A stretch of 49,630 nucleotides of DNA from Firmicutes bacterium UBA6132 (GCA_002435835.1 DIVM01000027.1:1-49630), one strand, 5' to 3'; positions 1 through 9,460 are shown, counted from the first letter of the stretch. Numbers and translations are program-made. Notes: a model not told the origin generated them from the letters alone.

Positions 1-1595
1 CTTCCTTGAGTTAAAACTAAACCTAAAGCAAATATTATAGTCATCCATTTTCCAATTGCTGTTGAACCTGGTAGAATAGCATTTCCAAACAACCATAATG
101 CAATTCCTATAATGAAGCCATACCAAAATCCTATATCTGTTACAGCTGCTAGTGGTTTTCCATCTCTAACAAGCATGTATGCGCTTATTCCCATTCCAAC
201 AAACAAGTGAACTATCCCAAAAATAAATGAGAAAATTAATACTGTCATTGGCTCCTTCATAGGGTTTAACCATAAAGGATTTATTGTAAAATCAGATTTG
301 AAAAATACTTTAGCTATTGCAGGTATTGCATCTCCAAACCAACTTCCAAACATTGCTCCCCAAAATGCAGTGGATATACCGCACCAGAAAAACATTTTTA
401 GCATTTTTTGAATTGTTCCTTCAAGTTTAAACTTATTTAAAATCATAAAACATGCTAAGGCCATTATTATCCCATATCCAACGTCTGCTAACATCAAACC
501 AAAAAACATAAAATAAAAAGGTGCCATAATAGTTGTTGGATCTATGTTTGAAGATGATGGTAAACTGTATAATTCTGTAATAGATTCAAAAGGTTGAGCA
601 AAAGAATTGTTATTAAGCAAGATAGGATATTGTTCATCTTGTTGCGGTTCTACTATTTCGTACCAGCACTCGTTTTGCTTTAGAACATTTTCTACATTTG
701 CCTTACATTTTTCAGGAATCCATCCGTTAATATAGAATGTTTTGTTTGTTTTCAACATATTCCTAAGTATTTTACTTTTATCTCTTTCCATTACTGTGTA
801 ATCATATAAATATTGAATTTCATTCCTATGATTAATGCAACCTGAAATCTCTTCTTCTATTTTTAATTTCTTAAGTGCTATTTCACTAAGTTCTTTTTCA
901 AAATTTAAAATATTTTCAGAAGCAGTTCCTTGTAAATCTTTAAAAATCACTACATTAAAACTATATTGTTTTAATATTTCATATACATCGTCTTTTTCAC
1001 TTTTTAAGCAAATTATAGATATATAATATTGGTCTGTGTCACTTCCTATTACATCAATGAAATATTTATTTGTTTTATTTTCAATATCTTCTTGAAGCTT
1101 AGATATATTTACCATATTAGGTATGACGCCTGTTAAAATAGATGTAAATTTTGTTTCATTTAAATTAAGTGGAATTTTATAATCAATCCAGGGCTTTAAA
1201 CTAATTTTACTTAATTCTATTTTATTCTCCTGTGAACTTAATTCATTTAATGAAGAATTTAGTGTAAGTATATCTTCTACTTTGTTATTAATAACATCTT
1301 GATTTTGTAGTACTTTTTCAAATTCATTGTTTGAAATTGATTTCCTAACAGCAAACATAGGTTTCTTAGTTTTATCGTATTTATCAAGGCTTTCAAGAAC
1401 TAAATTAAGCTTTGAAAGTCTGGAATCATATTTTAAAATTTCATTTTCATTTCCATCTCTTTCAGTATAGCCAATCCAATCCTTATCCTGTAGCCTATAG
1501 TCTAACGAAGAGATCTCCATGACTCCTAAATCCATAAGCTCTTTTATAAGTGATGACTTTACACCATCAAGGCCTATGATGCTGATTTTGTTCAT
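1..1595 (-). CDS. ntpI: V-type ATP synthase subunit I (C-terminus beyond window)
   Basis: Membrane stator subunit (a/I) of a V/A-type ATPase, which couples ion movement through the membrane rotor to ATP synthesis or hydrolysis. The visible 531 residues start with a soluble, partly coiled-coil arm (about residues 1-350). Hydrophobic helices follow, opening with the family signature MFFGLMLADVGYG near residue 363. Relatives are about 650 residues long, so roughly the last 115 are missing at the window edge. It starts one base after the ntpF stop, so translation is probably coupled. The order F then I matches the start of the Enterococcus ntp operon. Whether the ion is H+ or Na+ cannot be told from this piece. 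Confidence 0.93.
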   Translation of the reverse strand, partial: MNKISIIGLDGVKSSLIKELMDLGVMEISSLDYRLQDKDWIGYTERDGNENEILKYDSRLSKLNLVLESLDKYDKTKKPMFAVRKSISNNEFEKVLQNQDVINNKVEDILTLNSSLNELSSQENKIELSKISLKPWIDYKIPLNLNETKFTSILTGVIPNMVNISKLQEDIENKTNKYFIDVIGSDTDQYYISIICLKSEKDDVYEILKQYSFNVVIFKDLQGTASENILNFEKELSEIALKKLKIEEEISGCINHRNEIQYLYDYTVMERDKSKILRNMLKTNKTFYINGWIPEKCKANVENVLKQNECWYEIVEPQQDEQYPILLNNNSFAQPFESITELYSLPSSSNIDPTTIMAPFYFMFFGLMLADVGYGIIMALACFMILNKFKLEGTIQKMLKMFFWCGISTAFWGAMFGSWFGDAIPAIAKVFFKSDFTINPLWLNPMKEPMTVLIFSFIFGIVHLFVGMGISAYMLVRDGKPLAAVTDIGFWYGFIIGIALWLFGNAILPGSTAIGKWMTIIFALGLVLTQG

Positions 1596-1596
1596 T

Positions 1597-1923
1597 TTAA
1601 CTATTGCCACTACGCTTCACTATCCTTTCGAGAATAATTTCTGCTGCATCGTTCATTTTACCATTTGCTTTTTCTAAGACACTATCATATTCTTTGTTTG
1701 CATTTTGGATAATGTTTGCATAAAGAATTTCTGCCTCTTTTTCTGCATTATTTAGTACATCCCTTCTTTTCGAATCCGCCTCTTGAGTTGCTTCATCTAT
1801 TATGCGGGATGCGCTTGCATCAGCATCAGTAATAATTTGTTTAGCTTTAAGAGCAGCTTCTTTTTTAATTGATTCAGCTTTTTCCTCAGCCTCCTTTATT
1901 ACTTTAATGACTTCAATTGACAC
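1597..1923 (-). CDS. ntpF: V-type ATPase peripheral stalk subunit (NtpF/subunit H, G-like)
   Basis: Small, highly charged 108-residue protein that is nearly all heptad-like coiled coil with many Ala, Glu and Lys and no membrane segment. This is typical of the G/H-type peripheral stalk subunit that pairs with subunit E and links the catalytic head to subunit I. It begins with GTG at 1923-1921 behind an AAAGGTGGT ribosome binding site. It is the first gene of the operon and is followed after one base by ntpI. The assignment rests on composition and operon position rather than on catalytic residues, because this family has none. Confidence 0.85.
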   Translation of the reverse strand: MSIEVIKVIKEAEEKAESIKKEAALKAKQIITDADASASRIIDEATQEADSKRRDVLNNAEKEAEILYANIIQNANKEYDSVLEKANGKMNDAAEIILERIVKRSGNS

Positions 1924-2037
1924 AATACCACCACCTTTAATAAATATTTTAAAATATTATTATTAACATTATAATAATTTTAATACACTTGTTTTTTTTT
2001 TATCAATTATTTAAAGTTTTTATATAATGTTGTTGCT

Positions 2038-2112
2038 ATTATATTTCATAGACAACAATTTGTCCAGTAGGTACTTATAAAATATATAGTACCCAAAAAC
2101 ATACTAAGTATG
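2038..2112 (-). promoter_or_regulatory. ntp operon sigma-A promoter with two upstream palindromes
   Basis: On the minus strand TGGACA (2066-2061), a 17-base spacer and TATAAT (2043-2038) form a good sigma-A promoter about 115 bases before ntpF. Just upstream of the -35 box is a palindrome with arms GGTACT/AGTACC (2070-2093), then a second with arms CATAC/GTATG (2100-2112). The rest of the 1924-2332 gap holds the fab terminator and no gene that I can see. Confidence 0.6.
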
Positions 2113-2154
2113 ATTTGAATGTTTGGTTTTAAACGTTTGCAAAATAATATATTT

Positions 2155-2188
2155 AAAACCTTTTACTATAAAAACTTATAATAAAAGG
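2155..2188 (-). terminator. Terminator of the fab operon
   Basis: Downstream of fabZ the arms at 2159-2171 and 2176-2188 pair over 13 positions with one mismatch around a 4-base loop. On the minus strand the stem is followed by TTTT. The stem is AT-rich apart from its CC/GG base. Confidence 0.5.
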
Positions 2189-2332
2189 CTTTAATATTTC
2201 AAATATTACAGATCAAAATTAACATGTTTTTTTCTTATAATTAATATATACTACTTTTTATAAAGAATCAAGTATAATTTTGAATTCAAATGATAAAATT
2301 TTATCAATACTTTAAATTTATTGTAAAATTTA

Positions 2333-2758
2333 TTATTTTACCATGAAAATTAATTCAGCTTCTGCAGCTACTTCATCGCCAACATATGCAGTTCCCATAC
2401 CGACACCAAAACTACCTTTTAATTTTACAAGTTCAACTGCAAGTTTTAGTGTGTCACCAGGTAAAACCATTCTTTTAAACTTAGCATTTTTTATTCCACC
2501 TAAGTAAACAGTTTTACCTTTAAATTTATCAAGACATAAAACTGCCAAAGCTCCTGTTTGTGCTAATGCTTCTGTTATTAAAACGCCTGGCATAACAGGA
2601 TTTCCAGGAAAATGTCCTTGGAAAAATGGTTCATTTATTGTAACATTTTTTAATCCTACAGCTTTTTTCCCTTCTTCTAATTCAATTATTTTATCAACTA
2701 ATAAAAAAGGATATCTGTGTGGAAGTATATTTTGTATTTCATTTATATCGTAAGGCAT
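2333..2758 (-). CDS. fabZ: 3-hydroxyacyl-ACP dehydratase FabZ
   Basis: Dehydrates (3R)-hydroxyacyl-ACP to trans-2-enoyl-ACP in type II fatty acid synthesis. At 141 residues it has normal family length. The hot-dog fold signature [13 protein letters not shown] gives catalytic His49, and Glu63 follows in LITEALAQ. The N-terminal [11 protein letters not shown] motif is also intact. It is the last gene of the acpP-fabK-fabD-fabG-fabF-fabZ operon and starts eight bases after the fabF stop. Many Firmicutes have accB before fabZ and accCDA after it; none of these is here. Confidence 0.97.
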   Translation of the reverse strand: MPYDINEIQNILPHRYPFLLVDKIIELEEGKKAVGLKNVTINEPFFQGHFPGNPVMPGVLITEALAQTGALAVLCLDKFKGKTVYLGGIKNAKFKRMVLPGDTLKLAVELVKLKGSFGVGMGTAYVGDEVAAEAELIFMVK

Positions 2759-2766
2759 TTTGACTC

Positions 2767-4005
2767 CTAGTTGCTGTATTTTTTTATTACCAATGTGGCA
2801 TTGTGACCGCCAAATCCAAATGAATTTGATAATGCATATTCAATTTCTTTTTGTCTTCCCACATTTGGAACATAATCTAAATCACAATTAGGATCTTCTA
2901 CTTTATAGTTTATTGTTGCAGGTACAAATGAATCTTCTACTGCTTTAGCAATAACTACTGCTTCAATAGCTCCAGCTGCTCCAAGCATATGTCCAGTCAT
3001 TGACTTCGTTGAACTTACAGGAACATTAATAGCATTTTCTCCAAATACCTTTTTAATAGCAGCAGTTTCAAATTGATCATTATATCCTGTGCTTGTTCCA
3101 TGAGCATTTATATAGCCTATTTCATCAGGAGTGATTCCTGCATCTTTAATTGCATTTAATATTGCTCTTGAAGTTTGTTCTGCTTTTGGGTCCGGACTAG
3201 TTACATGGTATGCATCGCAAGTAAATCCATATCCTGCAACTTCAGCATATATTTTAGCTCCTCTTGCTACAGCATGGTCATAATCTTCAAGAATCATTAT
3301 TGCAGCGCCTTCGCTCATTACAAATCCATCTCTTTCTTTGTCAAAAGGAATTGATGCACGATTAGGATCTGTTGCTGTTGAAAGAGCAGTTAATGCTTGG
3401 AAACCTGCAACTGCTGATGCAGATATTGAAGCTTCTGCTCCACCTGCTATTATAACATCGCTTGTTCCATTTTGAATGCTTTTAAATCCTTCTCCAATTG
3501 CATTAGCACCTGAAGCACATGCTGTAACTATATTGTAATTTATTCCGTTTGCACCGTATTTAATTGCAACATTTCCTGCAGCTATGTTTGATAGCATCAT
3601 TGGAACAAAGAAAGTTGAAACTTTGCTTGGTCCTTTATTAAACAACTTTTCACATTCAGCTTCTATAGTTTTAATTCCGCCTACTGCGCTGCCTATGATA
3701 ACTCCGAATTTTTCTTTATCTACTTTTTCAACATCCAAAGCTGAATCTTGAACAGCTAATTCAGATGCTGCCAGAGCAAATTGAGTGAATCTGTCCTGTC
3801 TTTTTGCTTCTTTTTTATCCATATATAATGTTGGATCAAAATCTTTAACTTCTGCAGCTAATTTAACTTTAAAGTCGCTTGTATCAAATGCTTCTAATAA
3901 ACTTATGCCGCATTTACCTTCTTTCATATTTCCCCAAAATTGATTTATTCCAGTTCCTATAGAAGTTATAACTCCTAAACCTGTAATTACTACTCTTCTT
4001 TTCAT
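2767..4005 (-). CDS. fabF: Beta-ketoacyl-ACP synthase II FabF
   Basis: Condenses malonyl-ACP with acyl-ACP in the elongation cycle. It is a 412-residue thiolase-fold protein with a complete Cys-His-His triad: Cys163 (TACASGAN), His302 ([11 protein letters not shown]) and His339 ([10 protein letters not shown]). Lys334 lies in STKS just before the last His. The Cys position equals that of E. coli FabF. The two-His triad, rather than His-Asn, separates it from FabH. No fabH is visible in the window, so initiation must be encoded elsewhere. A GGAGG ribosome binding site precedes the ATG. Confidence 0.97.
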   Translation of the reverse strand: MKRRVVITGLGVITSIGTGINQFWGNMKEGKCGISLLEAFDTSDFKVKLAAEVKDFDPTLYMDKKEAKRQDRFTQFALAASELAVQDSALDVEKVDKEKFGVIIGSAVGGIKTIEAECEKLFNKGPSKVSTFFVPMMLSNIAAGNVAIKYGANGINYNIVTACASGANAIGEGFKSIQNGTSDVIIAGGAEASISASAVAGFQALTALSTATDPNRASIPFDKERDGFVMSEGAAIMILEDYDHAVARGAKIYAEVAGYGFTCDAYHVTSPDPKAEQTSRAILNAIKDAGITPDEIGYINAHGTSTGYNDQFETAAIKKVFGENAINVPVSSTKSMTGHMLGAAGAIEAVVIAKAVEDSFVPATINYKVEDPNCDLDYVPNVGRQKEIEYALSNSFGFGGHNATLVIKKYSN

Positions 4006-4037
4006 ATTTCCTCCAAATTCACTTTGTAATTAATTAA

Positions 4038-4772
4038 TTACATATAAAATCCGCCATTTACGGATAACACTTGTCCTGTAATATATGTAGCTTTATCAGA
4101 AATTAAAAATTCTACTGCATCAGCTATATCCTTAGGACTTCCTAATTTGTTAAGCGGTATATTCTTTAACATTTCAGCTTTCATATCTTCTGGTATTTTA
4201 TCAGTCATTTCTGTTTGTATGAATCCTGGTGCTATGGCATTTACAAGTATATTTTTCTTTCCTAATTCTCTTGCCATAGATTTTGTCATACCAATTACTC
4301 CAGCTTTTGAAGCAGAGTAATTAACTTGACCAGCATTGCCAGATAAACCTACTACTGATGAAATGTTAACTATTCTTCCATATTTTTGTTTCATCATTCT
4401 TTTTGAGATATGTCTACAGCAATTAAATGTTCCTTTTAAGTTTGTGTCTATAACTGCATCAAACTCTTGTTCAGACATCATAGCAAGTAAATTATCTTTT
4501 GTAATTCCTGCATTATTAACTAATACATCTATTGTTCCAAAGTTTTCATATGCAGTATCTATAAGTGTTTTACAATCGTCATAATTTGAAACATCACATT
4601 GAACTATTATATTTTTAGTATCTTTGTTTGTAAAACTTTCTATTATTTCTTCCATAGAACTTGTGTTGCTTCTGTAATTCAATACAAGATTATAACCAAG
4701 TTCATTTAATCTATTAGCAATTTCAGCTCCTATACCTTTAGAAGCTCCTGTAATTATAGCACTTTTATTCAT
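4038..4772 (-). CDS. fabG: 3-oxoacyl-ACP reductase FabG
   Basis: NADPH-dependent short-chain dehydrogenase that reduces 3-ketoacyl-ACP to 3-hydroxyacyl-ACP. The 244-residue protein has the nucleotide-binding TGASKGIG at residues 8-15, the NNAG motif at 86-89, and the catalytic Ser139, Tyr152 and Lys156 (YSASK). The C-terminal GQVLSVNGG motif is typical of FabG. It lies between fabD and fabF in one transcription unit, which makes FabG far more likely than another short-chain dehydrogenase. Confidence 0.96.
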   Translation of the reverse strand: MNKSAIITGASKGIGAEIANRLNELGYNLVLNYRSNTSSMEEIIESFTNKDTKNIIVQCDVSNYDDCKTLIDTAYENFGTIDVLVNNAGITKDNLLAMMSEQEFDAVIDTNLKGTFNCCRHISKRMMKQKYGRIVNISSVVGLSGNAGQVNYSASKAGVIGMTKSMARELGKKNILVNAIAPGFIQTEMTDKIPEDMKAEMLKNIPLNKLGSPKDIADAVEFLISDKATYITGQVLSVNGGFYM

Positions 4773-4790
4773 AACAACCCTTTCTTTGAA

Positions 4791-5726
4791 CTATTGAATT
4801 TCGCTTAATAATAGCTCTAAGTCATTTAAATTTTCTACATTAAAACATTTTATATTTTTATCTATTTTCTTTAAGAAACCGCATAGTGTTTTTCCCGGTC
4901 CAATTTCAACAAAAGTGTCTACGCCATCTTCTATCATTTTTCTCATGCATGATTCCCACAAAACTGACTTTGAAACTTGTTTTTCAAGTTTTTCAGCTAT
5001 TTCTTGCTCTGTAGAATAATACTGTGCATCAACATTTGATATTACTTGAAAGCTTGGTTTCTTAAATTGTATTTCACTTAAATCTTCCTTTAGTTTATCT
5101 CCTGCAGGTTTTAACATTGTTGTATGGAATGGTGCACTTACTTGTAACTTCATAGCTCTTTTTATTTTGAAATTTTTATATTCACCAAGAGCATAATCCA
5201 ACGCTGCTGTTTTACCTCCAGCAGTAATTTGTCCAGGACAGTTAAAATTAGCAGGTTCTAATAATTCTGAGTTTTCAGTTACATATTTACAAAATTCATA
5301 TGCATCTTCATCAGTACATCCAAGAAGAGCAATCATACCACCTTCGCCTAAAGGAACTGCATTTTGCATGTAATTTCCTCTTTTGTAGACTAGTTTCACT
5401 GCTGTTTCAAAATCTATTGCATCAGAAGCTGTTAAAGCTGAGTATTCTCCAAGGCTAAGTCCTCCCAGATAAGAAGGAGAAATTATTTTTTTCTTTAGTA
5501 CTTCATATATTGCCATACAAGTTGTTAAAATTGCTGGCTGAGTAATTCTGGTTTCACTTAAACTTTCTTCAGGCCCTTCAAAACATAATTTTGTTATATC
5601 AAAACCCAAAGCTTCATTTGCTCTTTCAAAAATTTCTTTGCTTTCTGTAAAATTATCATAAAATTCTTTACCCATTCCAACGTATTGTGCACCTTGACCT
5701 GGGAATATAAATGCTGTTTTACCCAT
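4791..5726 (-). CDS. fabD: Malonyl-CoA:ACP transacylase FabD
   Basis: Transfers malonyl from CoA to ACP to supply the elongation cycle. It is 311 residues long, as usual for the family. The oxyanion motif GQGAQ lies near residue 10, the nucleophile is Ser91 in GLSLGEYSA, and the catalytic His201 is in SAPFHTTMLKPA. The substrate-binding Arg116 is present (YKRGNYMQ). It follows fabK by 12 bases and precedes fabG by 18. Its substrate malonyl-CoA needs acetyl-CoA carboxylase, whose genes are not in the window. Confidence 0.96.
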   Translation of the reverse strand: MGKTAFIFPGQGAQYVGMGKEFYDNFTESKEIFERANEALGFDITKLCFEGPEESLSETRITQPAILTTCMAIYEVLKKKIISPSYLGGLSLGEYSALTASDAIDFETAVKLVYKRGNYMQNAVPLGEGGMIALLGCTDEDAYEFCKYVTENSELLEPANFNCPGQITAGGKTAALDYALGEYKNFKIKRAMKLQVSAPFHTTMLKPAGDKLKEDLSEIQFKKPSFQVISNVDAQYYSTEQEIAEKLEKQVSKSVLWESCMRKMIEDGVDTFVEIGPGKTLCGFLKKIDKNIKCFNVENLNDLELLLSEIQ

Positions 5727-5738
5727 TATATCCTCCGA

Positions 5739-6683
5739 TTATGAAATAATAGAATTTAAGCTTTTAATTATATTTTCAGCTTCTTCAAACATTTCAACTA
5801 TGATTTCTTCACAAGTTTGTTCTTTATTAACTAAACCTGCAATTTGACCTGACATTACTGAACCATAGTCCATATCACCTAAGATAGCAGCTTTATAAAG
5901 TCTTCCTTTGCCCAACTCTTCCATTTCTTCAATAGAGGCATTTACTTTTTCTAACTCTTTAAATTGATTAACTAATTTATTTTTTATAACTCTTACAGGG
6001 TGTCCTGTTTTTCTGCCTGTAACTGCAGTATCAGTATCATTAGCTTTTAAAATTCTTTTTTTATAATTTTCATGTACATTGCATTCTTTTGCAACGAGGA
6101 ATCTTGTTCCAATTTGAATTCCTGAAGCTCCTAATGAAAACGCAGCAGCAACTCCTCTTCCATCAGCTATACCACCAGCTACTATAACTGGAACTTTAAC
6201 TGCATCAATTACTTGAGGTGCTAAAGCCATTGTTGTTGTTTCACCTACATGGCCTCCTGATTCAGTACCTTCACATATAAGTGCATCAGCGCCAAGTTTT
6301 TCTAAGTGTTTAGCAAATGCTACAGAAGGTACAACAGGAATAACTTTACATCCTATTGCTTGCCATTCTTTCATAAACTTACCTGGATTGCCAGCACCTG
6401 TTATTACTACAGGAACTTTTTCTTCAACAATCAATTGACTTACTGCTTCAGCATGAGGGCTTAACAACATTACATTTACACCAAATGGTTTATCAGTAAT
6501 AGATCTTACTTTATCTATTTCTTTTTTTACATATTCAGCATTATTGTTTCCAGCAGCTATTATACCTAAACCACCTGCTTCAGAAACTGCTCCTGCAAGG
6601 CTTGCATCGGATATGTTAGCCATTGCCCCTTGAAAAATCGGGTATTTAATATTTAATAAATCACATATTTTAGTATATATCAT
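5739..6683 (-). CDS. fabK: FMN-dependent enoyl-ACP reductase II FabK
   Basis: Carries out the last reduction of each fatty acid cycle with NAD(P)H and FMN. It is a 314-residue TIM-barrel protein of the nitronate monooxygenase/FabK family, with N-terminal YPIFQGAMANISDASLAGAV, the barrel motif VIVAGGIADGRG, and SLGASGIQIGTRFLVAKEC for FMN phosphate and substrate contacts. Placement between acpP and fabD identifies it as FabK rather than a nitronate monooxygenase. FabK replaces triclosan-sensitive FabI in many Clostridia and streptococci; no FabI is seen here. Confidence 0.93.
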   Translation of the reverse strand: MIYTKICDLLNIKYPIFQGAMANISDASLAGAVSEAGGLGIIAAGNNNAEYVKKEIDKVRSITDKPFGVNVMLLSPHAEAVSQLIVEEKVPVVITGAGNPGKFMKEWQAIGCKVIPVVPSVAFAKHLEKLGADALICEGTESGGHVGETTTMALAPQVIDAVKVPVIVAGGIADGRGVAAAFSLGASGIQIGTRFLVAKECNVHENYKKRILKANDTDTAVTGRKTGHPVRVIKNKLVNQFKELEKVNASIEEMEELGKGRLYKAAILGDMDYGSVMSGQIAGLVNKEQTCEEIIVEMFEEAENIIKSLNSIIS

Positions 6684-6706
6684 ATAATCACCTTAGTTTT
6701 TATTTC

Positions 6707-6745
6707 AAAAAAACGAGAAGTATCTATTATACATCTCGTTTTTAC
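6707..6745 (-). terminator. Hairpin between acpP and fabK
   Basis: Arms ACGAGA (6713-6718) and TCTCGT (6734-6739) enclose a 15-base loop. Minus-strand transcripts would end in seven T residues after the stem. It lies inside the operon, so it probably stops only part of transcription and yields extra acpP message over the fab genes. Confidence 0.55.
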
Positions 6746-6813
6746 ATGATTGATCCAGTTATTAAACTTTGCAGGTAATACCTACAATTTCAACTAGATG
6801 AATAAATTATTTT

Positions 6814-7038
6814 TTATTTATTTTCAATATAATTCATTATATCTTGTACAGTTACAAGTTTTTCATAATCTTCTTCTTCAACAGTTATATCAAATTCATC
6901 TTCTAATTTAGAGATTAATTCAAATAAGTCAAGAGAATCAGCGCCTAAATCAGCTTTTAATTTGCTTTCTGCTTTAATATTTTCTCTTTCTACGCCTAAC
7001 TCTTCTTCTAATATATCTGCTATTTTTTCGAAATTCAT
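6814..7038 (-). CDS. acpP: Acyl carrier protein
   Basis: Small acidic 74-residue carrier that holds the growing acyl chain on 4'-phosphopantetheine. The attachment site is Ser35 in GADSLDLFEL. I chose the ATG at 7038-7036 because GGAGG sits five bases upstream; a longer reading from 7050 would place that Shine-Dalgarno inside the gene. It is the first gene of the fab operon, has its own promoter 75-100 bases upstream, and is followed by an intra-operon hairpin, which fits the high demand for ACP. Confidence 0.96.
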   Translation of the reverse strand: MNFEKIADILEEELGVERENIKAESKLKADLGADSLDLFELISKLEDEFDITVEEEDYEKLVTVQDIMNYIENK

Positions 7039-7096
7039 AATTTCCTCCATTAATTTGCAATGTAATTTTTATTTTTTAATCGTTATTTTCACATCA

Positions 7097-7141
7097 ATAC
7101 TTTGATATTCGAAGTATATTACAAATCTTATGCTTTGTCAA
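7097..7141 (-). promoter_or_regulatory. acpP/fab operon promoter with FabT-like operator
   Basis: The minus strand has a near-perfect sigma-A promoter: TTGACA (7141-7136), a 17-base spacer, TATACT (7118-7113). A palindrome ACTTTGATATTCGAAGT (7099-7115), flanked by TA on each side, overlaps the -10 box and the expected start site. It matches the FabT consensus ANTTTGATTATCAAANT at nearly all fixed positions. FabT is the MarR-type repressor of fatty acid synthesis in streptococci and relatives; no fabT gene is in this window. Confidence 0.7.
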
Positions 7142-7217
7142 TATATTTTAATCAAATTATTCATGCAATCTATATTTTTTATAAAAACAGTCGACAGATA
7201 TCAACAGTTTCTATAAA

Positions 7218-8339
7218 TTATAGCATATTTTTACGTATTGCGTCCACTATATACTGTGCAGCTTTACCATCACCATAAGGATTTACAGCATTGGCCATTT
7301 TTTTATATTCTTGCTTGTTATTTATTAAGTTATTAAGCTCAGTATATATATTTTGTTTATCAACACCTGCAAGCTTTGCAGTCCCTGCCTCTATTCCTTC
7401 AGGTCTTTCAGTTTCTTTTCTTACAACTAAAACTGGTTTTCCCAATGAAGGAGCTTCTTCCTGAACCCCGCCAGAATCAGTAACAACTGCATAGCATTTT
7501 GCCATTAAATTTGTAAATGGAAGATAATCAAGAGGTTCTATTAAATGAACTCTTTCCATATTTCCGAGTATTCTATTTGCTATTTCTCTTACTTTTGGAT
7601 TTAAGTGCATAGGATAAATCACTTCAACATCTGAATTTTCTACTACAGTATCTTTAACTGCAGAAAAAATATTTTCCATTGGTTCACCAATATTTTCTCT
7701 TCTATGAGATGTAAGTAAAACAACTTTTTTATTATTGAAATCAATATTATTAAGTATTTCCTCTTTAAATCTAAAATCTGCATCTATAACCCATTTTAAA
7801 GCATCTATTGACGTATTACCTGTTATATATATTTTTGAGTTTTCGTATCCTTCTTTTAAAAGGTTAGCTCTTGAAGTTTCAGTTGGTGCAAAATGAAAAT
7901 CAGTTAAAACGCCTGTTAATTTTCTATTTGCTTCTTCCGGAAATGGTGAATATAAATTACCACTTCTTAATCCTGCTTCAACATGACCTATTTTAACTTG
8001 GTGATAAAAGGCAGCTAATGCTCCAGAAAATACAGTTGTTGTATCCCCTTGTACCAATATTAAATCAGGCTTAAATTGTTCTATAACTGTTTCTAATCCA
8101 GTTAGAGCTCTACAAGTAATTCCTGTTAGAGTTTGACCACTTTGAAAAATATTCAAATCATAATCCGGTTCTATGTCAAATATGCGAAGTACTTGGTCCA
8201 ACATATCCCTATGTTGAGCTGTAACACATATTTTTGATTCAAAATTTTCTTTATCTGATTTTAGTGCTTTTACTATTGGAGCCATTTTTACAGCTTCTGG
8301 ACGCGTTCCAAATATTACAAGCACTTTTATTTTTTTCAT
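7218..8339 (-). CDS. wecB: UDP-N-acetylglucosamine 2-epimerase (non-hydrolysing)
   Basis: Interconverts UDP-GlcNAc and UDP-ManNAc, a precursor of teichoic acid linkage units and other surface glycans. The 373-residue GT-B-fold protein has N-terminal FGTRPEAVKMAP, the central VEAGLRSG and PFPEEANR motifs, and TDSGGVQEEAPSLGKPVL near the C-terminus, which binds the UDP moiety. The start is supported by CGGAGG nine bases before the ATG. It is the last gene of the tsaC-ywlE-rpiB-wecA-wecB unit and directly follows the polyprenyl-phosphate sugar transferase that would use the same pool. Confidence 0.95.
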   Translation of the reverse strand: MKKIKVLVIFGTRPEAVKMAPIVKALKSDKENFESKICVTAQHRDMLDQVLRIFDIEPDYDLNIFQSGQTLTGITCRALTGLETVIEQFKPDLILVQGDTTTVFSGALAAFYHQVKIGHVEAGLRSGNLYSPFPEEANRKLTGVLTDFHFAPTETSRANLLKEGYENSKIYITGNTSIDALKWVIDADFRFKEEILNNIDFNNKKVVLLTSHRRENIGEPMENIFSAVKDTVVENSDVEVIYPMHLNPKVREIANRILGNMERVHLIEPLDYLPFTNLMAKCYAVVTDSGGVQEEAPSLGKPVLVVRKETERPEGIEAGTAKLAGVDKQNIYTELNNLINNKQEYKKMANAVNPYGDGKAAQYIVDAIRKNML

Positions 8340-8374
8340 ACTGCATCCTCCGTTATTTTAAATAATTATTCAAA

Positions 8375-9406
8375 TTATTTTTTATTTACTTTCTTATTAA
8401 ATAACCCTAACTTTTTAGCAAATATAAATACTATTATCAACACAATTCCTACAACTATAAATCCTGTAGCTGGTTCTGCATCAGATACAACTACTGCTGC
8501 AAGACCTAAAAGCATACTAATTAAATAAATAATTAAAACTGTTTGTCTTTGGTTTAGACCTTTTTTCATGAGCTGATGATGTAAATGTTCTTTATCAGCC
8601 TGCATTATAGGTTTATTGTTTAATTTTCTTCTTACTATTGCAAAAGTTGTATCAAATATAGGTACTCCTAATGCAAAAATAGGAGCTATAAGAGCTATAG
8701 CAGCAACACTTTTTACTGTACCAAGAACCGATGTAACTGCCAACATATATCCAAGAAGTAAAGACCCAGTATCTCCCATAAATATTTTTGCAGGGTTAAA
8801 GTTAAAAGGTAAAAATCCAAGTGAAGCTCCTACAATTATTGCACATTGCAATACTATAAAATAATATCCTTTAATAGCTGCTGTGAACAATAAAGTTGCC
8901 GCAGCTATGGAGGCAACACCTGATGCAAGACCATCTAATCCATCTATTAAATTAATAGTGTTTGTAATTCCAACTATCCAAAACAAAGTAATAGGTACTG
9001 TTAAATTTCTTAATAAACTTATTCCTGTCTCTGCTAATGGATTTGTTACGAAATGTATTTTTACACCACCATAAATTGCAATACATGCAGCTACTATTTG
9101 TATTATAAATTTAACTTTAGCTGGCATATCATACATATCATCAAGTATACCCGCAAGAACAATAACTGTTGCTCCAATCATTATAGAGATATTAGTTTTA
9201 TCATGGGGCATGAACACTATCATACAAGACATTATCGAAACATAAATCGCCAATCCACCAAAATAAGGCATTGGTTTTTTATGAATTTTTCTATTGTCCT
9301 TTGGCACATCAAGAGCTCCAACTTTAAAAGCTAGCTTTCTTGCAAGTGGTGTCAGCATAAATGATATTATTAAGGCTGAAAAAAATGCTATTAAATAATT
9401 AGCCAT
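8375..9406 (-). CDS. wecA: Polyprenyl-phosphate GlcNAc-1-phosphate transferase (WecA/TagO type)
   Basis: Integral membrane enzyme of the MraY/WecA family that moves GlcNAc-1-phosphate from UDP-GlcNAc to undecaprenyl phosphate, the first step of teichoic acid or other glycan assembly. About ten hydrophobic helices are visible in 343 residues. The cytoplasmic motifs are LDDMYDMPAKVKF, NTINLIDGLDGLASG, FMGDTGSLLLGY and the His motif DKEHLHHQLMKKG. The last motif is typical of WecA/TagO rather than MraY. It is followed by wecB after 35 bases, so the two probably make the same linkage unit. Confidence 0.93.
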   Translation of the reverse strand: MANYLIAFFSALIISFMLTPLARKLAFKVGALDVPKDNRKIHKKPMPYFGGLAIYVSIMSCMIVFMPHDKTNISIMIGATVIVLAGILDDMYDMPAKVKFIIQIVAACIAIYGGVKIHFVTNPLAETGISLLRNLTVPITLFWIVGITNTINLIDGLDGLASGVASIAAATLLFTAAIKGYYFIVLQCAIIVGASLGFLPFNFNPAKIFMGDTGSLLLGYMLAVTSVLGTVKSVAAIALIAPIFALGVPIFDTTFAIVRRKLNNKPIMQADKEHLHHQLMKKGLNQRQTVLIIYLISMLLGLAAVVVSDAEPATGFIVVGIVLIIVFIFAKKLGLFNKKVNKK

Positions 9407-9460
9407 TTGTTATTCCTCGTTATCTTTTAATTTAACTTTTAGATATAAAAATTTATTTTT

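Noticed and set aside
2070..2093. GGTACT/AGTACC hairpin as a terminator
   Set aside because: No T-run on either strand and it sits immediately upstream of a -35 box, so a regulatory site is likelier.
7038..7050. Longer acpP start at 7050
   Set aside because: The upstream ATG overlaps the Shine-Dalgarno sequence of the downstream ATG, which matches the family N-terminus.
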